This document shows positions 46,138 through 56,185 of a DNA stretch of 64,000 nt, in pieces. The first letter of the stretch is position 1. Every line of letters begins with the position of its first letter. The position numbers and the translations under genes are program-made. The stretch covers positions 3,596,001-3,660,000 of the forward strand of contig NC_135157.1 in assembly GCF_050948215.1 (NCBI RefSeq). Reading direction: 5' to 3'. This DNA comes from Halictus rubicundus (lineage: Eukaryota; Arthropoda; Insecta; Hymenoptera; Halictidae). The notes under the pieces were generated by a model. The model worked only from the letters and a program-made list of their open reading frames with translations. It was not told the origin of the DNA and ran no database searches.

Positions 46138-47364
46138 AAGGTCGATGCACATCTCACCAGCCGGCCGACCGGCCGTTTTTTCCCCGTTTATAAGCATTTT
46201 GGGGTCCGGGACAGCTATTACAGAGGGTTCGAGAGGCTCGGAACAAAGGCACAGCGTGTCCTCTGCTACCAGAACCCCAGGGGTTCGCTGCCCAATGCTA
46301 GAGCCGGCCGGCTAGCCGGCTAGCATTCTCGACGAGAATGTTCGCAGGCTAGCCGGCCGGCTCGTAGCGTGGCAGTACGAAGACAGAATGAACATGCTGT
46401 ATTTATTTAAAAAACTATCAACCAGAACTTTTCTGAGTTCCTCGTGGTAATAGATCTTGTTAAGGAATTTGAACGTTGTAACAAACGAAATAACAATTTA
46501 TTACCACGCTAACGAAAAAGAAAGAATATCATCTGACAATCTGTGCGGTCATAAAATAAAATTATTAGATCTCGAGATATTTTCAAAAAATGTCATACAT
46601 TTTCTTGTATTTAGTGAAATACAGCTACACTTTTTCAAAATCTTAGTTTTCGTACTCCAGTTACGATACGTGACTTGCTACTGAATTATGAAATGCTCAC
46701 TCGTACAAATCGGTTTCTGTTATGATAACAATGTCGAAAGGGTGTTTACCTTTACAACATAGTTATGAAGTGTTTGAGTATCTTCTTCAATAAAGACATT
46801 TTTTGAAAATATCTCGAGATCTAATAATTTTTTTGCTATGGTACCCTAATCATTTTTTACGTAGAATGAAAGGAAGAATCTATACTATTTAAAGAAATGA
46901 TGCAATTGTTAATTGCACATGCACTGCAGCATCTAAAAAGAATTTAAAGGCCTACAGATGTAGTGCTCTTCGAACCATTTATCTTTCTCCTTTATCATTT
47001 TTTCGTAAATGCAATAATAACGGAGTTATGACTTGAAACAATTGCGTGGACCACCCTGTATAAGGATGTGCGATGCTGTTTCACGAAGTGCCAGGAACGT
47101 TTCCTATTTCCATGGTGTTGTAAAGGAGAGGTACGGATAGATTACCTAAGGAGCTGTGGAGCCCCTAAAAACATTTTTTTTTGTGCCACGCACAGCAGGG
47201 AACTGTCAACGCGCTCTCGAAAGGCCATCTGGAAAGGGTCGAGAGGCCAGAGAAGAAATTCGGTTCCAAAGTCTGACACGGTTGCCGCTAGTAAACGCTA
47301 GGACCAAAACCAGGGTTATAATTTTGAGCCGGCCGGCCGGGCCGGTGAGATGTGCATCGACCTT
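46138..47364. mobile_element. 1.2-kb inverted-repeat element with nested palindromes
   Basis: Ends AAGGTCGATGCACATCTCAC and GTGAGATGTGCATCGACCTT are exact inverted repeats, each continued by GCCGGCC-rich sequence. Inside are a perfect 17-bp GC palindrome arm pair at 46301-46317/46347-46363 and a perfect 34-bp pair at 46559-46592/46797-46830 around ATTAGATCTCGAGATATTTT. A mariner-like right end (GGACCACCCTGTATA) lies near 47048-47062. No transposase seen; the TSD is unclear. Confidence 0.5.
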
Positions 47365-47419
47365 AATACAGTCCACTCACCGAAGCATAGAAGTGCGAGT
47401 TTAACTATAGCAAGTAATA

Positions 47420-48470
47420 GAAAACGCGTACACAACAATGCCCATCACTGCTTCGGTAGGGTTTGCATGGTCGTGATCATTCTGCCGCTATCAACAAGGA
47501 ATACGTTCGGAGGCCACGTATCGTGCCGAAGAACATAGTCCTTGGTAGCGTGGCGTGACCTACGGCTTGGTGTGCGTCTCTATCCATACCACTCATACGA
47601 GTATTCGGACGAGTGTATGGATGGTCTGACAAGTCCACAATCGTGCAGTGCGTCGTACGCATACGGATTGTTCGAACAAACTCACAATTTCCCTTCGGGT
47701 CGATTCGATACGACCGAAACCTGCACAATCCTTGTCATTCTGCCGCTACTTACGCGGAGATTGCTCGGAGGCCACGTATCGTGCTGAAGAGTAAACTTCT
47801 TGGTCGCGTGGAGTGCCAGGGGTTTTTAGTGTGCGTCTCCAACCGGACTACTCGTACGCATTTGCGGCCGGGTGCACGGTTGGTTAGACAGGTCACGAAT
47901 TCGCATATCGCGAGGCGCGATCCACATTCAAATCGTTAAAATCGTTCGTTGAAAAACCAGGTGTAGAGGCAAAGCGAGCGAACTGCGTGCGTCGTAACAC
48001 GGTATACATTGCGTGTTTACGTGCTACGAGAATTCGGTGCGGATTACCGATACGCGGTATTCAGCGCGTCATCATAAAGGAATTTATTGCCCCGTACGTC
48101 GGGAAAGATCACGGGTCGTCCTGTAAACAAGTAGCTCGTTTCCGGGCATATCGGAGAGATTGCTCTTCCAAGATTATACTGCCCTTTTACCAGAAATTTG
48201 TCTACAAGCTTTATTTGTCTCGTCCAAACCTCGCCGCTTTCCAGTGCCTGGAAGCACGGATCCATCTCCTTCGCGAATTGACACGCGTAGGAAATTGGGG
48301 TAGTAACCGGCCCCCGTGTCTTAGTATAAATAACCCTTGAGTCGTCGGGACAGGGATAAATCGAATCAACGCAGTCGAGAAAGGAATGTACGGTTACAAG
48401 TTTTTCGCAAATACCTTGAAAGGTAATGCCGAGTGGCGGTAACAAGTATGTAGAGGCACACAAAAATTGT
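47420..48470 (+). repeat. LTR-like sequence with promoter
   Basis: GC-rich in AT-rich surroundings. TATAAATAA at 48325-48333 follows a long lead with internal repeats (GGCCACGTATCGTGC at 47513 and 47771). Looks like a degraded LTR; the ends could not be fixed. Open frames on both strands are short and overlap, so they are not called. Confidence 0.35.
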
Positions 48471-48762
48471 TCAAAATATTGAATTTTACAACATACTTAT
48501 ATAAATTTTATCAAAATCGGTAAGGTGCATCCTTTCATGTAATAATTGCCATAATTATTACATATATTCATACGTGCTAAAAGTGCTGAACTACGAAACT
48601 AGACTACAATATAAAAGAAAAATATCCGAACATATCTACTTATGTGAAAAGAGGATAATCTTGATATGAAATTCCAATTTGACATATTTTTGGAAAGCAT
48701 CCGTAATATTGAAAATTTTCAAAGATCCCAAACAAGGAAATTCTATTGAGAAAATTCCAAAA

Positions 48763-49149
48763 TGTAGGAATCTTGGGAAATGGGGAGATTAATCTCTTTG
48801 AAACACGTTGCTGAATACTAATATATTTAGAAAAAATAACGATATATAACGCTGACACGATTAACGCTCTTTCTCGCAAGGCTGTCGCAACTCTACTCTC
48901 TCCGCTCTTCCCGAACATCCACGCTTTATACTCTTTCAACCCCTTGCATTCATCTCGCTTGCACTCTGTTTCTTGCATCCTTCGCTTTCATTCTTAGAAA
49001 CACACAAACTCTCCTATCACTTAGTCCTAAACACTTTTCATTCACGCCTACTCAGTCACTCGAGTCTTCCAAACATACCGGCGCCGGACCGTCGCAACAT
49101 GATCCGGTCGCCCGCACGCCCGCACGCACAATGAACCATTCATCCCACA
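48763..49149 (-). repeat. 3' LTR of the chimeric element
   Basis: 387 bp, direct copy of 52941-53327 with differences such as CTTTGAA/CTTCGAA and GAGTCTTCC/GAGTTTTCC. The 112-codon minus frame over it is not a gene. Confidence 0.92.
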
Positions 49150-49290
49150 CTCGGCCGTCCTGACAAAAAATACCTGACCTCAGGTATCGGACCCTGTGTC
49201 ATTGTCACATTCATCTGTATCCACTTCGCCATGGTTTTCGTCCTCGCACTCCCATAATTTCAAATGATCGGCCGCAGTTGAGGTAGTTAA

Positions 49291-49716
49291 GGGGGCCGGC
49301 AGGGTTTGAAATCCATATGCTTATGCATGGGTCAAAACCTTTTCAAACTATCGCTTCAATATTGCAATGAGCAGTTTAAAAGTGGTCACTTGTGTTTCCT
49401 AAAAGTCCAATTTATGTCTGTATAGAGCCCAAATTTCGAATTTCTACCTCATCGGGGAGTAATTAACAATATTCGGCAGAAAATTCGAATTCTGAAGCAA
49501 GTATGACGTCACAAGATGGCTGCCGCTGAGAGATTCTCTTAATTTCGCGAGATTTAGTGTTCGTATCGAAAAAAGGGCTCTATACAGACATAGCGAAGAC
49601 ATGTACAAACACGGTGGTTTTAATCGATTACTTACTTATTTAAGACGTAAAATGTCTAGAAAAAAGGCACAGGATAACATAGCGTGACAGTCAAGGCCAA
49701 ATGCCTGCCGGCCCCC
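49291..49716. mobile_element. TTAA-flanked MITE that truncates the chimeric frame
   Basis: 426 bp between TTAA (49287-49290) and TTAA (49717-49720), ends GGGGGCCGGCAGG and CCTGCCGGCCCCC. The retroelement frame runs eight codons into it and stops at 49691; beyond the MITE the original frame continues to a TGA near 49180 with an acidic end. A related end is at 62293-62320. Confidence 0.82.
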
Positions 49717-52700
49717 TTAAAGGACCCTCGTGATCACCAATTCTTTCTACCACGTAACGATCATTCCGCAATTCCTTAACTATTTTGTAAGGCCCTAAAA
49801 ATTTATTAGCGAACTTCAGACCTGGGCCTTGCTGGGTTCGCTTTATCGCTACAATGTCGTTTACAACGTATTTTGTCGCTTTCCTTCTCTTCCTGTTGTA
49901 AGTTCTACGATTTTCTTCTTGAATTTTCTCGATATTTTCGTTTGCCTGGGCGCGAATCTCATCCCGCCTATTCTGAAATTCGGCAACCCACTCTTTCTCT
50001 AGCAACTGTCTAATTTCATAATTTTCTCGCAACCTCGGGTGGGTCCCAAAGAATATACGGAAAGGAGACGCGCCCACGCTTCGACATAGGGTGGTGTTCA
50101 AACATTTCTGCGCCGAGTCTAAATATCTAAACCGTTCTTCACGCTTCGGATGAGATATCTTCGCTAGGACTGGTATTAAAATCCTGTTTCTTAATGAATC
50201 AATATTAGCATCCTCTTTTTTGTTATCAAATGGATTCGACCGTCTGATGTTATCTATTTTATTGCTCTTAAGCTCTATTTGATCTTTCTTATGCAAATTG
50301 ATTATTTCTTGACTAAATAATTGTACACTCACATCTGAATTATTATCTGTATTAAATCTACCAATCATGTAAGAAGACTCATCTGTTGTTTTACCTATCT
50401 GATGTACCTCTAACTCATGACCAGTGAAATGTGCTCTCAACTGATATAAATACGTCATTACAGCTAACTTGTCAGGTACAGTTAATATATCCATATCTGC
50501 TGGTTCTATAACTCTAGGTATACCAAGGGCTTCACCAGCATCAAATGCTTTCTTACAGTTACCTTTCACATCATGTGGTAATAGTGAATCTATGTCTATA
50601 AGATCTGGTCTAAAATTATGTATGATTGCACAAAATGCCATTCCATTTCTCCAAGATATCGTAAGATTAGTAACCTTGACACCAGGATAACCTTTAGTTA
50701 CATCCTTACACCATTCCAATAAATCCTGGCCTGGTGTAATCTCTTTTAATCTAGGAATAGTAACATCGTTCCTTGTTAGTTCTAATGGTTGTGATGGTAA
50801 TCTCAGTGTAATGTGCTCAATGTTTTTATCATTTTCAACGGCAACTCTGTCTTTCAAAGATGATTTATCCTTAAAGGAATCAACAATGCCTGTTAAACTA
50901 ATATCACGAATGAAGTGGTCATTATCATTTACAAGTGTAGTACTGTCCTTTGATAAACTCGCCACACTTATCGGAGTGCTAGGTAATTCGCTTTCGGTAA
51001 GACTACTTGTCATTAAATCAAGTTGTGCAGAACTATCTAGTATCTCGTCAAGATTTTTCACAGATACTTCCTCAACATCCTCAGGTATATCCTCATTATC
51101 AAAATCGTCTAATGGTGCTATATCGCTATTATTGTTAAGTGACATTAAACTAGCCATGCTCTGCATGTCCTCATCTCGGAGAATAATTCTCATGGACGAT
51201 CGAGGTTCAAGATTTCTACGCGGCTGATAATTATTTATTATCCTTTCTACTTCGCGACGATCTTCGCGATTCACAATATACGACGTGTCTACTTCCGAGG
51301 AGTTATATGCGGCGATATTAAAAACTTCTGGAACGCTTTCCGCAGTTGGAATATTCTTATTCGCCTTAAATATAGAAACGTGATTATTCTCGAGTGATAC
51401 ACTTAAATTCCGTAAAAAGTCAGCGCCTATGATCAATGCAGGTTGCATAAGCCGGTCGGAAATGACGTGAATCGTTATCGGATACGATTCCCTATCCACA
51501 AGGATTTCAGTCTTAAAAACGCCATACGTCTCGTTGCCGTTAGAGCCTACTCCGCGAAATCGTAAACTCGTTCGCTGTAAACGCGGCGCGCCTAATTCTG
51601 TGTGTACCGACGCACGCATCAAACAAATGTCGCTTCCCGTGTCAATTACCGCTATTATTTTACGCCCATAAATTACCGTTTCTTTCTCGTACTTTGCCGA
51701 CCGTTCCACATTGTAACTGCTGCGGATTGACGGCAGTTTTGTCGAACAACGGGCTGCAATGTGTCCGTACCCTTGGCACCCGAAACAGTTGACACCTTTT
51801 TCCCTGGTTGGGCAATCAAGGAGCTGGTGTCCCAGTAGCACGCAGCTTGGGCATCTCCGTCCCGATGCACCTGACTGCAGCTGTCCTTGGGGCTGGTACT
51901 TCCTGCTGTCTTCCTCTTTGACCGGGGGTCTTCTGCTGCTGTACTCCTCCGCTGTATTCTTCGCAGCTGTTCTCTTTACAGCATCTCGGCTGCTGTAGCT
52001 CGCTCCTCCCAATGTGACTTTTTCAAACGCTTCCATCGAATCTGCTGGCGACGAAAATCTTTGAATGTGCGCCTGATTCCGCAGCGTACCATTAGGAATT
52101 CCCTCGATGATGAGGTCAACTATCTCGTCTTCTTCTATGGGCACATTATTCGCCAAAATCACTTCATGATGAAAGTACTCGCTGAAGGATTCATTTGGTT
52201 GCCACACACGCTCTTCGCACTTCCTTCGCCTGATGGTTTTGTTCACCCGTCGATAAAACATTTCGCGCATCCTGTCCATCAAATCGCGCGTGCTTAGCTC
52301 CAAGAATTCCGGCTTAGAATAAAACCATTCTAACGCCTTTCCACTTAATCTGCTGCCCATCAGCACCTTGCACATTTCTTCAGATAGGTTGTACGTAAGG
52401 GTCAGTAGACGCACCTGTTTTCCCCATCGTTCAAACTTTTCACCGTCGCCGTCAAAAAATGGAAGAAGCCCCGCAATCGTGGTAATGTTGATATTACCTA
52501 CGACGCTATGTCCAAACGCTGGGGTGGGTGGGAAAAAAATCGGTTGTGGTGGGGTGTTTGATTCCCGTTGCTGTAGCCGTTGTCGCATCGCTTCCAGTTC
52601 CCTCATTAATTGGGATTCCCTCGCAGTCATCTCTGTTTCGGCAGGAACATTACTGGTTCCGTTTACGGGAATTTCCAAATCTTTTGTTGCTCCCATTATT

Positions 52701-52816
52701 CTGGGTATCAACTCGACTTTTGATCCGTCAGTGCGCAGATTTAGTTTTCTAAGTTGTTCCTTCAATTGGATCACTTTTAACTTACTCAGGTCCACTTCAC
52801 TCATCGGCACGCACAA
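49691..52816 (-). CDS. Chimeric Gag-protease-EHBP1(CH)-integrase polyprotein
   Basis: 1041 codons uninterrupted; the start could also be M5 (52804). Order: SAP domain 8-42; Gag capsid-like region about 100-270 (PFFDGDGEKFERW); two CCHC knuckles, C322-C325-H330-C335 and C344-C347-H352-C357; aspartic protease with IDTGSD at 391-396; then, where reverse transcriptase should begin, a host-type segment from about 551 to 875. This has an acidic Ser/Asp-rich lead, a calponin-homology domain at about 690-800 (LLEWCKDVT, SWRNGMAFCAIIHNF, PDKLAVMTYL) and an NPF motif at 861-863, all as in EHBP1, an endocytic actin and Rab adaptor. From about 876 the integrase C-terminus resumes (PVLAKISHPKREERF, LGPYKIVKELRNDRY). 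The host segment has no introns, as a cDNA would. No reverse transcriptase, RNase H or integrase core. The last eight codons come from a MITE. Confidence 0.9.
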   Translation of the reverse strand: MCVPMSEVDLSKLKVIQLKEQLRKLNLRTDGSKVELIPRIMGATKDLEIPVNGTSNVPAETEMTARESQLMRELEAMRQRLQQRESNTPPQPIFFPPTPAFGHSVVGNINITTIAGLLPFFDGDGEKFERWGKQVRLLTLTYNLSEEMCKVLMGSRLSGKALEWFYSKPEFLELSTRDLMDRMREMFYRRVNKTIRRRKCEERVWQPNESFSEYFHHEVILANNVPIEEDEIVDLIIEGIPNGTLRNQAHIQRFSSPADSMEAFEKVTLGGASYSSRDAVKRTAAKNTAEEYSSRRPPVKEEDSRKYQPQGQLQSGASGRRCPSCVLLGHQLLDCPTREKGVNCFGCQGYGHIAARCSTKLPSIRSSYNVERSAKYEKETVIYGRKIIAVIDTGSDICLMRASVHTELGAPRLQRTSLRFRGVGSNGNETYGVFKTEILVDRESYPITIHVISDRLMQPALIIGADFLRNLSVSLENNHVSIFKANKNIPTAESVPEVFNIAAYNSSEVDTSYIVNREDRREVERIINNYQPRRNLEPRSSMRIILRDEDMQSMASLMSLNNNSDIAPLDDFDNEDIPEDVEEVSVKNLDEILDSSAQLDLMTSSLTESELPSTPISVASLSKDSTTLVNDNDHFIRDISLTGIVDSFKDKSSLKDRVAVENDKNIEHITLRLPSQPLELTRNDVTIPRLKEITPGQDLLEWCKDVTKGYPGVKVTNLTISWRNGMAFCAIIHNFRPDLIDIDSLLPHDVKGNCKKAFDAGEALGIPRVIEPADMDILTVPDKLAVMTYLYQLRAHFTGHELEVHQIGKTTDESSYMIGRFNTDNNSDVSVQLFSQEIINLHKKDQIELKSNKIDNIRRSNPFDNKKEDANIDSLRNRILIPVLAKISHPKREERFRYLDSAQKCLNTTLCRSVGASPFRIFFGTHPRLRENYEIRQLLEKEWVAEFQNRRDEIRAQANENIEKIQEENRRTYNRKRRKATKYVVNDIVAIKRTQQGPGLKFANKFLGPYKIVKELRNDRYVVERIGDHEGPLRGPAGIWP

Positions 52817-52920
52817 AGTTTGTAATGTCTCGCTAATTGTCAGTCGCTAAATCACTAATACAATCGCTAAGTCCCTAATACAGTCGCTGTGTGTTAACGC
52901 TAATATCACTGATTCTTTCA

Positions 52921-52938
52921 ATTCCGGCTGAGCCCCCA
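52921..52938 (-). other. Primer-binding site, tRNA-Pro type
   Basis: On the minus strand it reads TGGGGGCTCAGCCGGAAT, starting two bases after the 5' LTR. This resembles tRNA-Pro primer sites (TGGGGGCTC lead); the tRNA was judged from the lead only. Confidence 0.55.
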
Positions 52939-52940
52939 AT

Positions 52941-53327
52941 TGTAGGAATCTTGGGAAATGGGGAGATTAATCTCTTCGAAACACGTTGCTGAATACTAAT
53001 ATATTTAGAAAAAATAACGATATATAACGCTGATACGAGTAACGCTCTTTCTCGCAAGGCTGTCGCAACTCTACTCTCTCCGCTCTTCCCGAACATCCAC
53101 GCTTTATACTCTTTCAGCCCCTTGCATTCATCTCGCTTGCACTCTGTTTCTTGCATCCGTCGCTTTCATTCTTAGAAACACACAAACTCTCCTATCACTT
53201 AGTCCTAAACACTTTTCATTCACGCCTACTCAGTCACTCGAGTTTTCCAAACATACCGGCGCTGGACCGTCACAACATGATCCGGTCGCCCGCACGCACG
53301 CACGCACAATGAACCATTCATCCCACA
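52941..53327 (-). repeat. 5' LTR of the chimeric element
   Basis: 387 bp, same length as the other LTR. Next to it on the inside lies the primer-binding site, which fixes the element's orientation as minus. Confidence 0.92.
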
Positions 53328-53331
53328 AAAA

Positions 53332-53636
53332 TTAGATGATTTGCAGGGACCCTCATAAAAATCTTTTAAGTTTAAAAATTGTCTACCAACTGTTGTAAGT
53401 TTTTATGCTTACAGATTTATTTAAACTCTCCGTTCGCTCACTCGTACTTCTCCGCTCGCCCGCTCGAATATCTCGAATATCTCTCTTCGCTCGCCCGAGT
53501 ACCTCTGCCTAAATACGTTTCTGTTACCGGTCGTTCTTGTTTGTCTCTCACTCATTCCCTCTCACTCTTTCCTCATCCAACCTATCATTCGCTCCGTTTC
53601 AAATACATTCGATCACTCATTCGTCGTTACGCACAT

Positions 53637-53669
<33 letters not shown>

Positions 53670-53999
53670 GTCACTACACAACTATTTTGCAAAGATCTCC
53701 CGAGAATGTTACATTTCGTGCAATAATGATATGACCATTCCTAAGAGAACAACAATTGAAGGCCGCAGGGCAACAAAGGGTCAGCTCGATTTTGTCATGA
53801 CTGCCCACTTAGATTTTCTAATCGTTCGAAGCGGAGTCAAAATACAATACGTGGTTTAAAGAGATAAGAGTGAAGGAAAGGCCTGAATACTTAGAGAAAG
53901 GAACAGAAGAATGTCCAAATTATGAAGATGAACGCAATACACTTTTTCCAGCGCTTTTCTGATGCAAGTACTATCTCCCGATTTGTATTAAATGTTTCC
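53332..53999. other. Pyrimidine-rich spacer with microsatellite
   Basis: A C/T-rich strand from about 53420 to 53690 with a (TC)n run of about 24 bases followed by (AC)4 at 53661-53668. Frames here reflect the biased composition. No gene. Confidence 0.45.
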
Positions 54000-54215
54000 T
54001 ATGTGGCCCAGATATCAAAGGTTTGAAAATCATTTTCGATTCGGCAAAGTTCAATCCACATAATAATAATATCAAAAGATCCTCCAGTTTTGACAACATT
54101 CCGAATATTATACTGAAACACCTACCCCCACGTTTCATTTACAACTATACAGTAATATTCGACAACTGTCTAAACAGAGCAAACTTCCCGACAGGTTGGA
54201 AAACAGCGAAACTGA
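54000..54215 (+). pseudogene. LINE reverse transcriptase fragment
   Basis: About 72 codons with the signature of the N-terminal part of jockey/R1-type reverse transcriptases (SFDNIPNIILKHLPP, then CLNRANFPTGWKTAKL). Cut at 54216 by a hAT-like terminus. Confidence 0.65.
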
Positions 54216-54350
54216 CAGAGATGGGCAGTATCTGAATAAAAATTATTCAACTAACGTTTAGATAAGGTACACTGTATCTTTTGTCTTTTATTCGAAGTCA
54301 GATGATGCGCGAGAATTTATCTGTATCTTTATCTCTCGAGCGTCTGGTTT
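54216..54350. mobile_element. hAT-like MITE fragment
   Basis: Starts CAGAGATGGGCA and carries the same ATTCGAA and AGATAA motifs as 40079-40371, with GAGAATTTATC shared. No right terminus found. The following AT-rich stretch to 54640 has nothing recognisable. Confidence 0.45.
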
Positions 54351-54659
54351 GGAGAGTTTATTTGGCCTGCCTGATATTATCAATAAACCGGAATGTAACA
54401 TAAAGGAATATATAAAATAACGTTCTTTACAGATCACATCTAGTTATTTACATAAATGTAGGAAATAGTTGTTATTGCATAATTATTTTCAATAAGGGTT
54501 ATACAAATTCTGAATCAACATTACTCAACATTATATCCATTTCACTATCAAAATATATAATAAAACATCCCAAACATTTAGCATTCTCAATATACTAAAA
54601 TGCTTGATAATATCGATGTACTGATCTTCCCGCTGTAACTCGCATCGTGTCATTTTACG

Positions 54660-55777
54660 CCTGAGTTTATTTCGAGTTCAAAAAGCTCGAAGAGCAGCGA
54701 AAGCAAAAGCTCGCGTGAGCAACGAAACGGTGGCCGAATTTTTGGATAGACACGGCCGTCTAAACAACGTTGCACGAACAATGGTAAAATTGCAGCTGCA
54801 GAATCCAACGTGCCGTACACAACAGAAGAACAAGATTTGGCAAAAATGATCTTCTATAATTCTCCATCCGCTTATAATAGTCTAAGAAAAAGTGGATGTC
54901 ATCTGCCAGCAGAGAGTACAGTGCGAAGGTGGATTGGAATCCACAATTTGAACACTGGATTTGATGATACCATCTTTACTGCCATGGCAAGTCGTCTATC
55001 CCAATTTCCAGTGGATCAGAGATTGTGCGCACTGAAATGGGATGAGATGTCCATCAAGACATGGGAAGAATACTTAGCTTCCCTAGATCAAGTGGAAGGA
55101 CTTGTGGATTTAGGGATGTTGGGCCGACGCGACAAAAAAGCGCGTTACGTGTTTGTCTTCTGTGTCGACAGTATAAATGCGCAAAAAAGATGGAGACAGC
55201 CACTGGCATATTTGCTATCAGGAACTGGAGGACTGAAAACAGGAGACCTCTATCTACTACACTCATCCTTGCGACGGCTTAAAGAGTGTGGAGCACATGT
55301 AAAGATTTTAACATGCGATCAGTGCACCACGAACCGGAAAGTCTACAAAACGTTAGGAGTAACCGAAGACAATCCGTCTTTCACTTACGAGGGAACCATA
55401 TATTATGCAGCATTCGATTTCCCTCGTCTAATTAAGCGACTAGTGACGCAATTAAGGAAACATGGAAATGTATACGTTGCAAATGAAAGTATCATTTCGT
55501 TTTCCGACATGGATAAAACGTGGAATTACGACAGGGCAATGAACTCCTCCCGATTGCTGCACCATATCACAGAAATCCAAATGCGTTCCAGACTATGAAC
55601 GTTAAGCGAGCATTCCAAATGTTCAGCCGCGAGTTAACGGGAGATCCCCTTGAAAATCCGCGGCACCGCTATTTCAAGGTGGGACCAGGGACCGATCCCT
55701 TTGACAATAGCTTTATCGTTTTACTCGCGGCTGACAAATCTGCACGACCCAACATTTGGCGTCAACACGTTTTATGA
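54660..55777 (+). pseudogene. P-element / THAP9-type transposase relic
   Basis: The main frame, 54810-55598, carries the P-transposase core: STVRRWIG, CALKWDEMSIK (catalytic Asp region), a long VKILTCDQCTTNR stretch with the second acidic site, and FDFPRLIKRLVTQLRK. A frameshift near 55578 moves to the frame of 55520-55777 (MNVKRAFQMFSREL). A second shift near 54800 joins ARTMVKLQLQN upstream. The N-terminal THAP zinc finger and the C-terminal end are missing. At least two frameshifts make it non-functional. Confidence 0.8.
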
Positions 55778-55859
55778 CACGGGCCTCTATGGCTGTTTTT
55801 CAGAAAGTCGCCTTCTTCACGAAACCTTTCGTAATTGCCCAGTAGAATTTTCCTCGCGC

Positions 55860-56160
55860 CCTCAACAGTTAACTTAACAATTTGTTTGTTTAGCACTCTA
55901 TAATCCACACACATCCTATATTCGCCATTTTTTTTCTTAACTAATACAATAGGCGAAGTGTATTCTGATTCACTTGCACGAATTATTTCTTTTGCTAGTA
56001 GGTTATCTAATATTTCTCGTAAACTGGTTTGTTCAGCATGTGAAAGTCTGCGCGGAGAAAAACTAAACGGTTCCAATTCTGTCACAGCTATTTTTAATTC
56101 GGTTTTAACTTCTGGCCATTTTGGACGCTCAGGCTGTAAATATTCTGCTGTAAAAATATT
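55860..56160 (-). pseudogene. Gypsy reverse transcriptase fragment
   Basis: On the minus strand: FSFSPRRLSHAEQTSLREIL, IIRASESEYTSPIVLVKKKN and YRMCVDYRVLNKQIVK, the N-terminal part of gypsy reverse transcriptase. The catalytic YxDD region is absent. The sequence from 55773 to 55860 in the same frame does not look like reverse transcriptase and its origin is unclear. Confidence 0.75.
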
Positions 56161-56185
56161 TTTGACGCGTAATTGATCAGAATAA

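Larger units (their letters stand above)
48763..53327 (-). mobile_element. LTR retroelement carrying a captured host EHBP1 segment
   Basis: 4565 bp, oriented on the minus strand. Two 387-bp LTRs (48763-49149 and 52941-53327) start TGTGGG and end CCTACA when read on the minus strand and differ at roughly ten positions, about 97 percent identical. A 4-bp AAAA duplication flanks it (48759-48762, 53328-53331). The primer-binding site is next to the 5' LTR. The only large frame is the chimera at 49691-52816. It lacks reverse transcriptase, so it must have been copied in trans by a relative with a complete pol. A 426-bp MITE later inserted at the end of the frame. Confidence 0.9.

Noticed and set aside
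47987..48463. Frames of 117 and 139 codons on opposite strands
   Set aside because: They overlap each other in LTR-like sequence with a TATA box inside, and no protein domain is seen.
50190..51168. The EHBP1 region as an independent host gene on the minus strand
   Set aside because: No start codon, promoter, introns or stop of its own; it is in frame with Gag upstream and integrase downstream inside a complete LTR pair.
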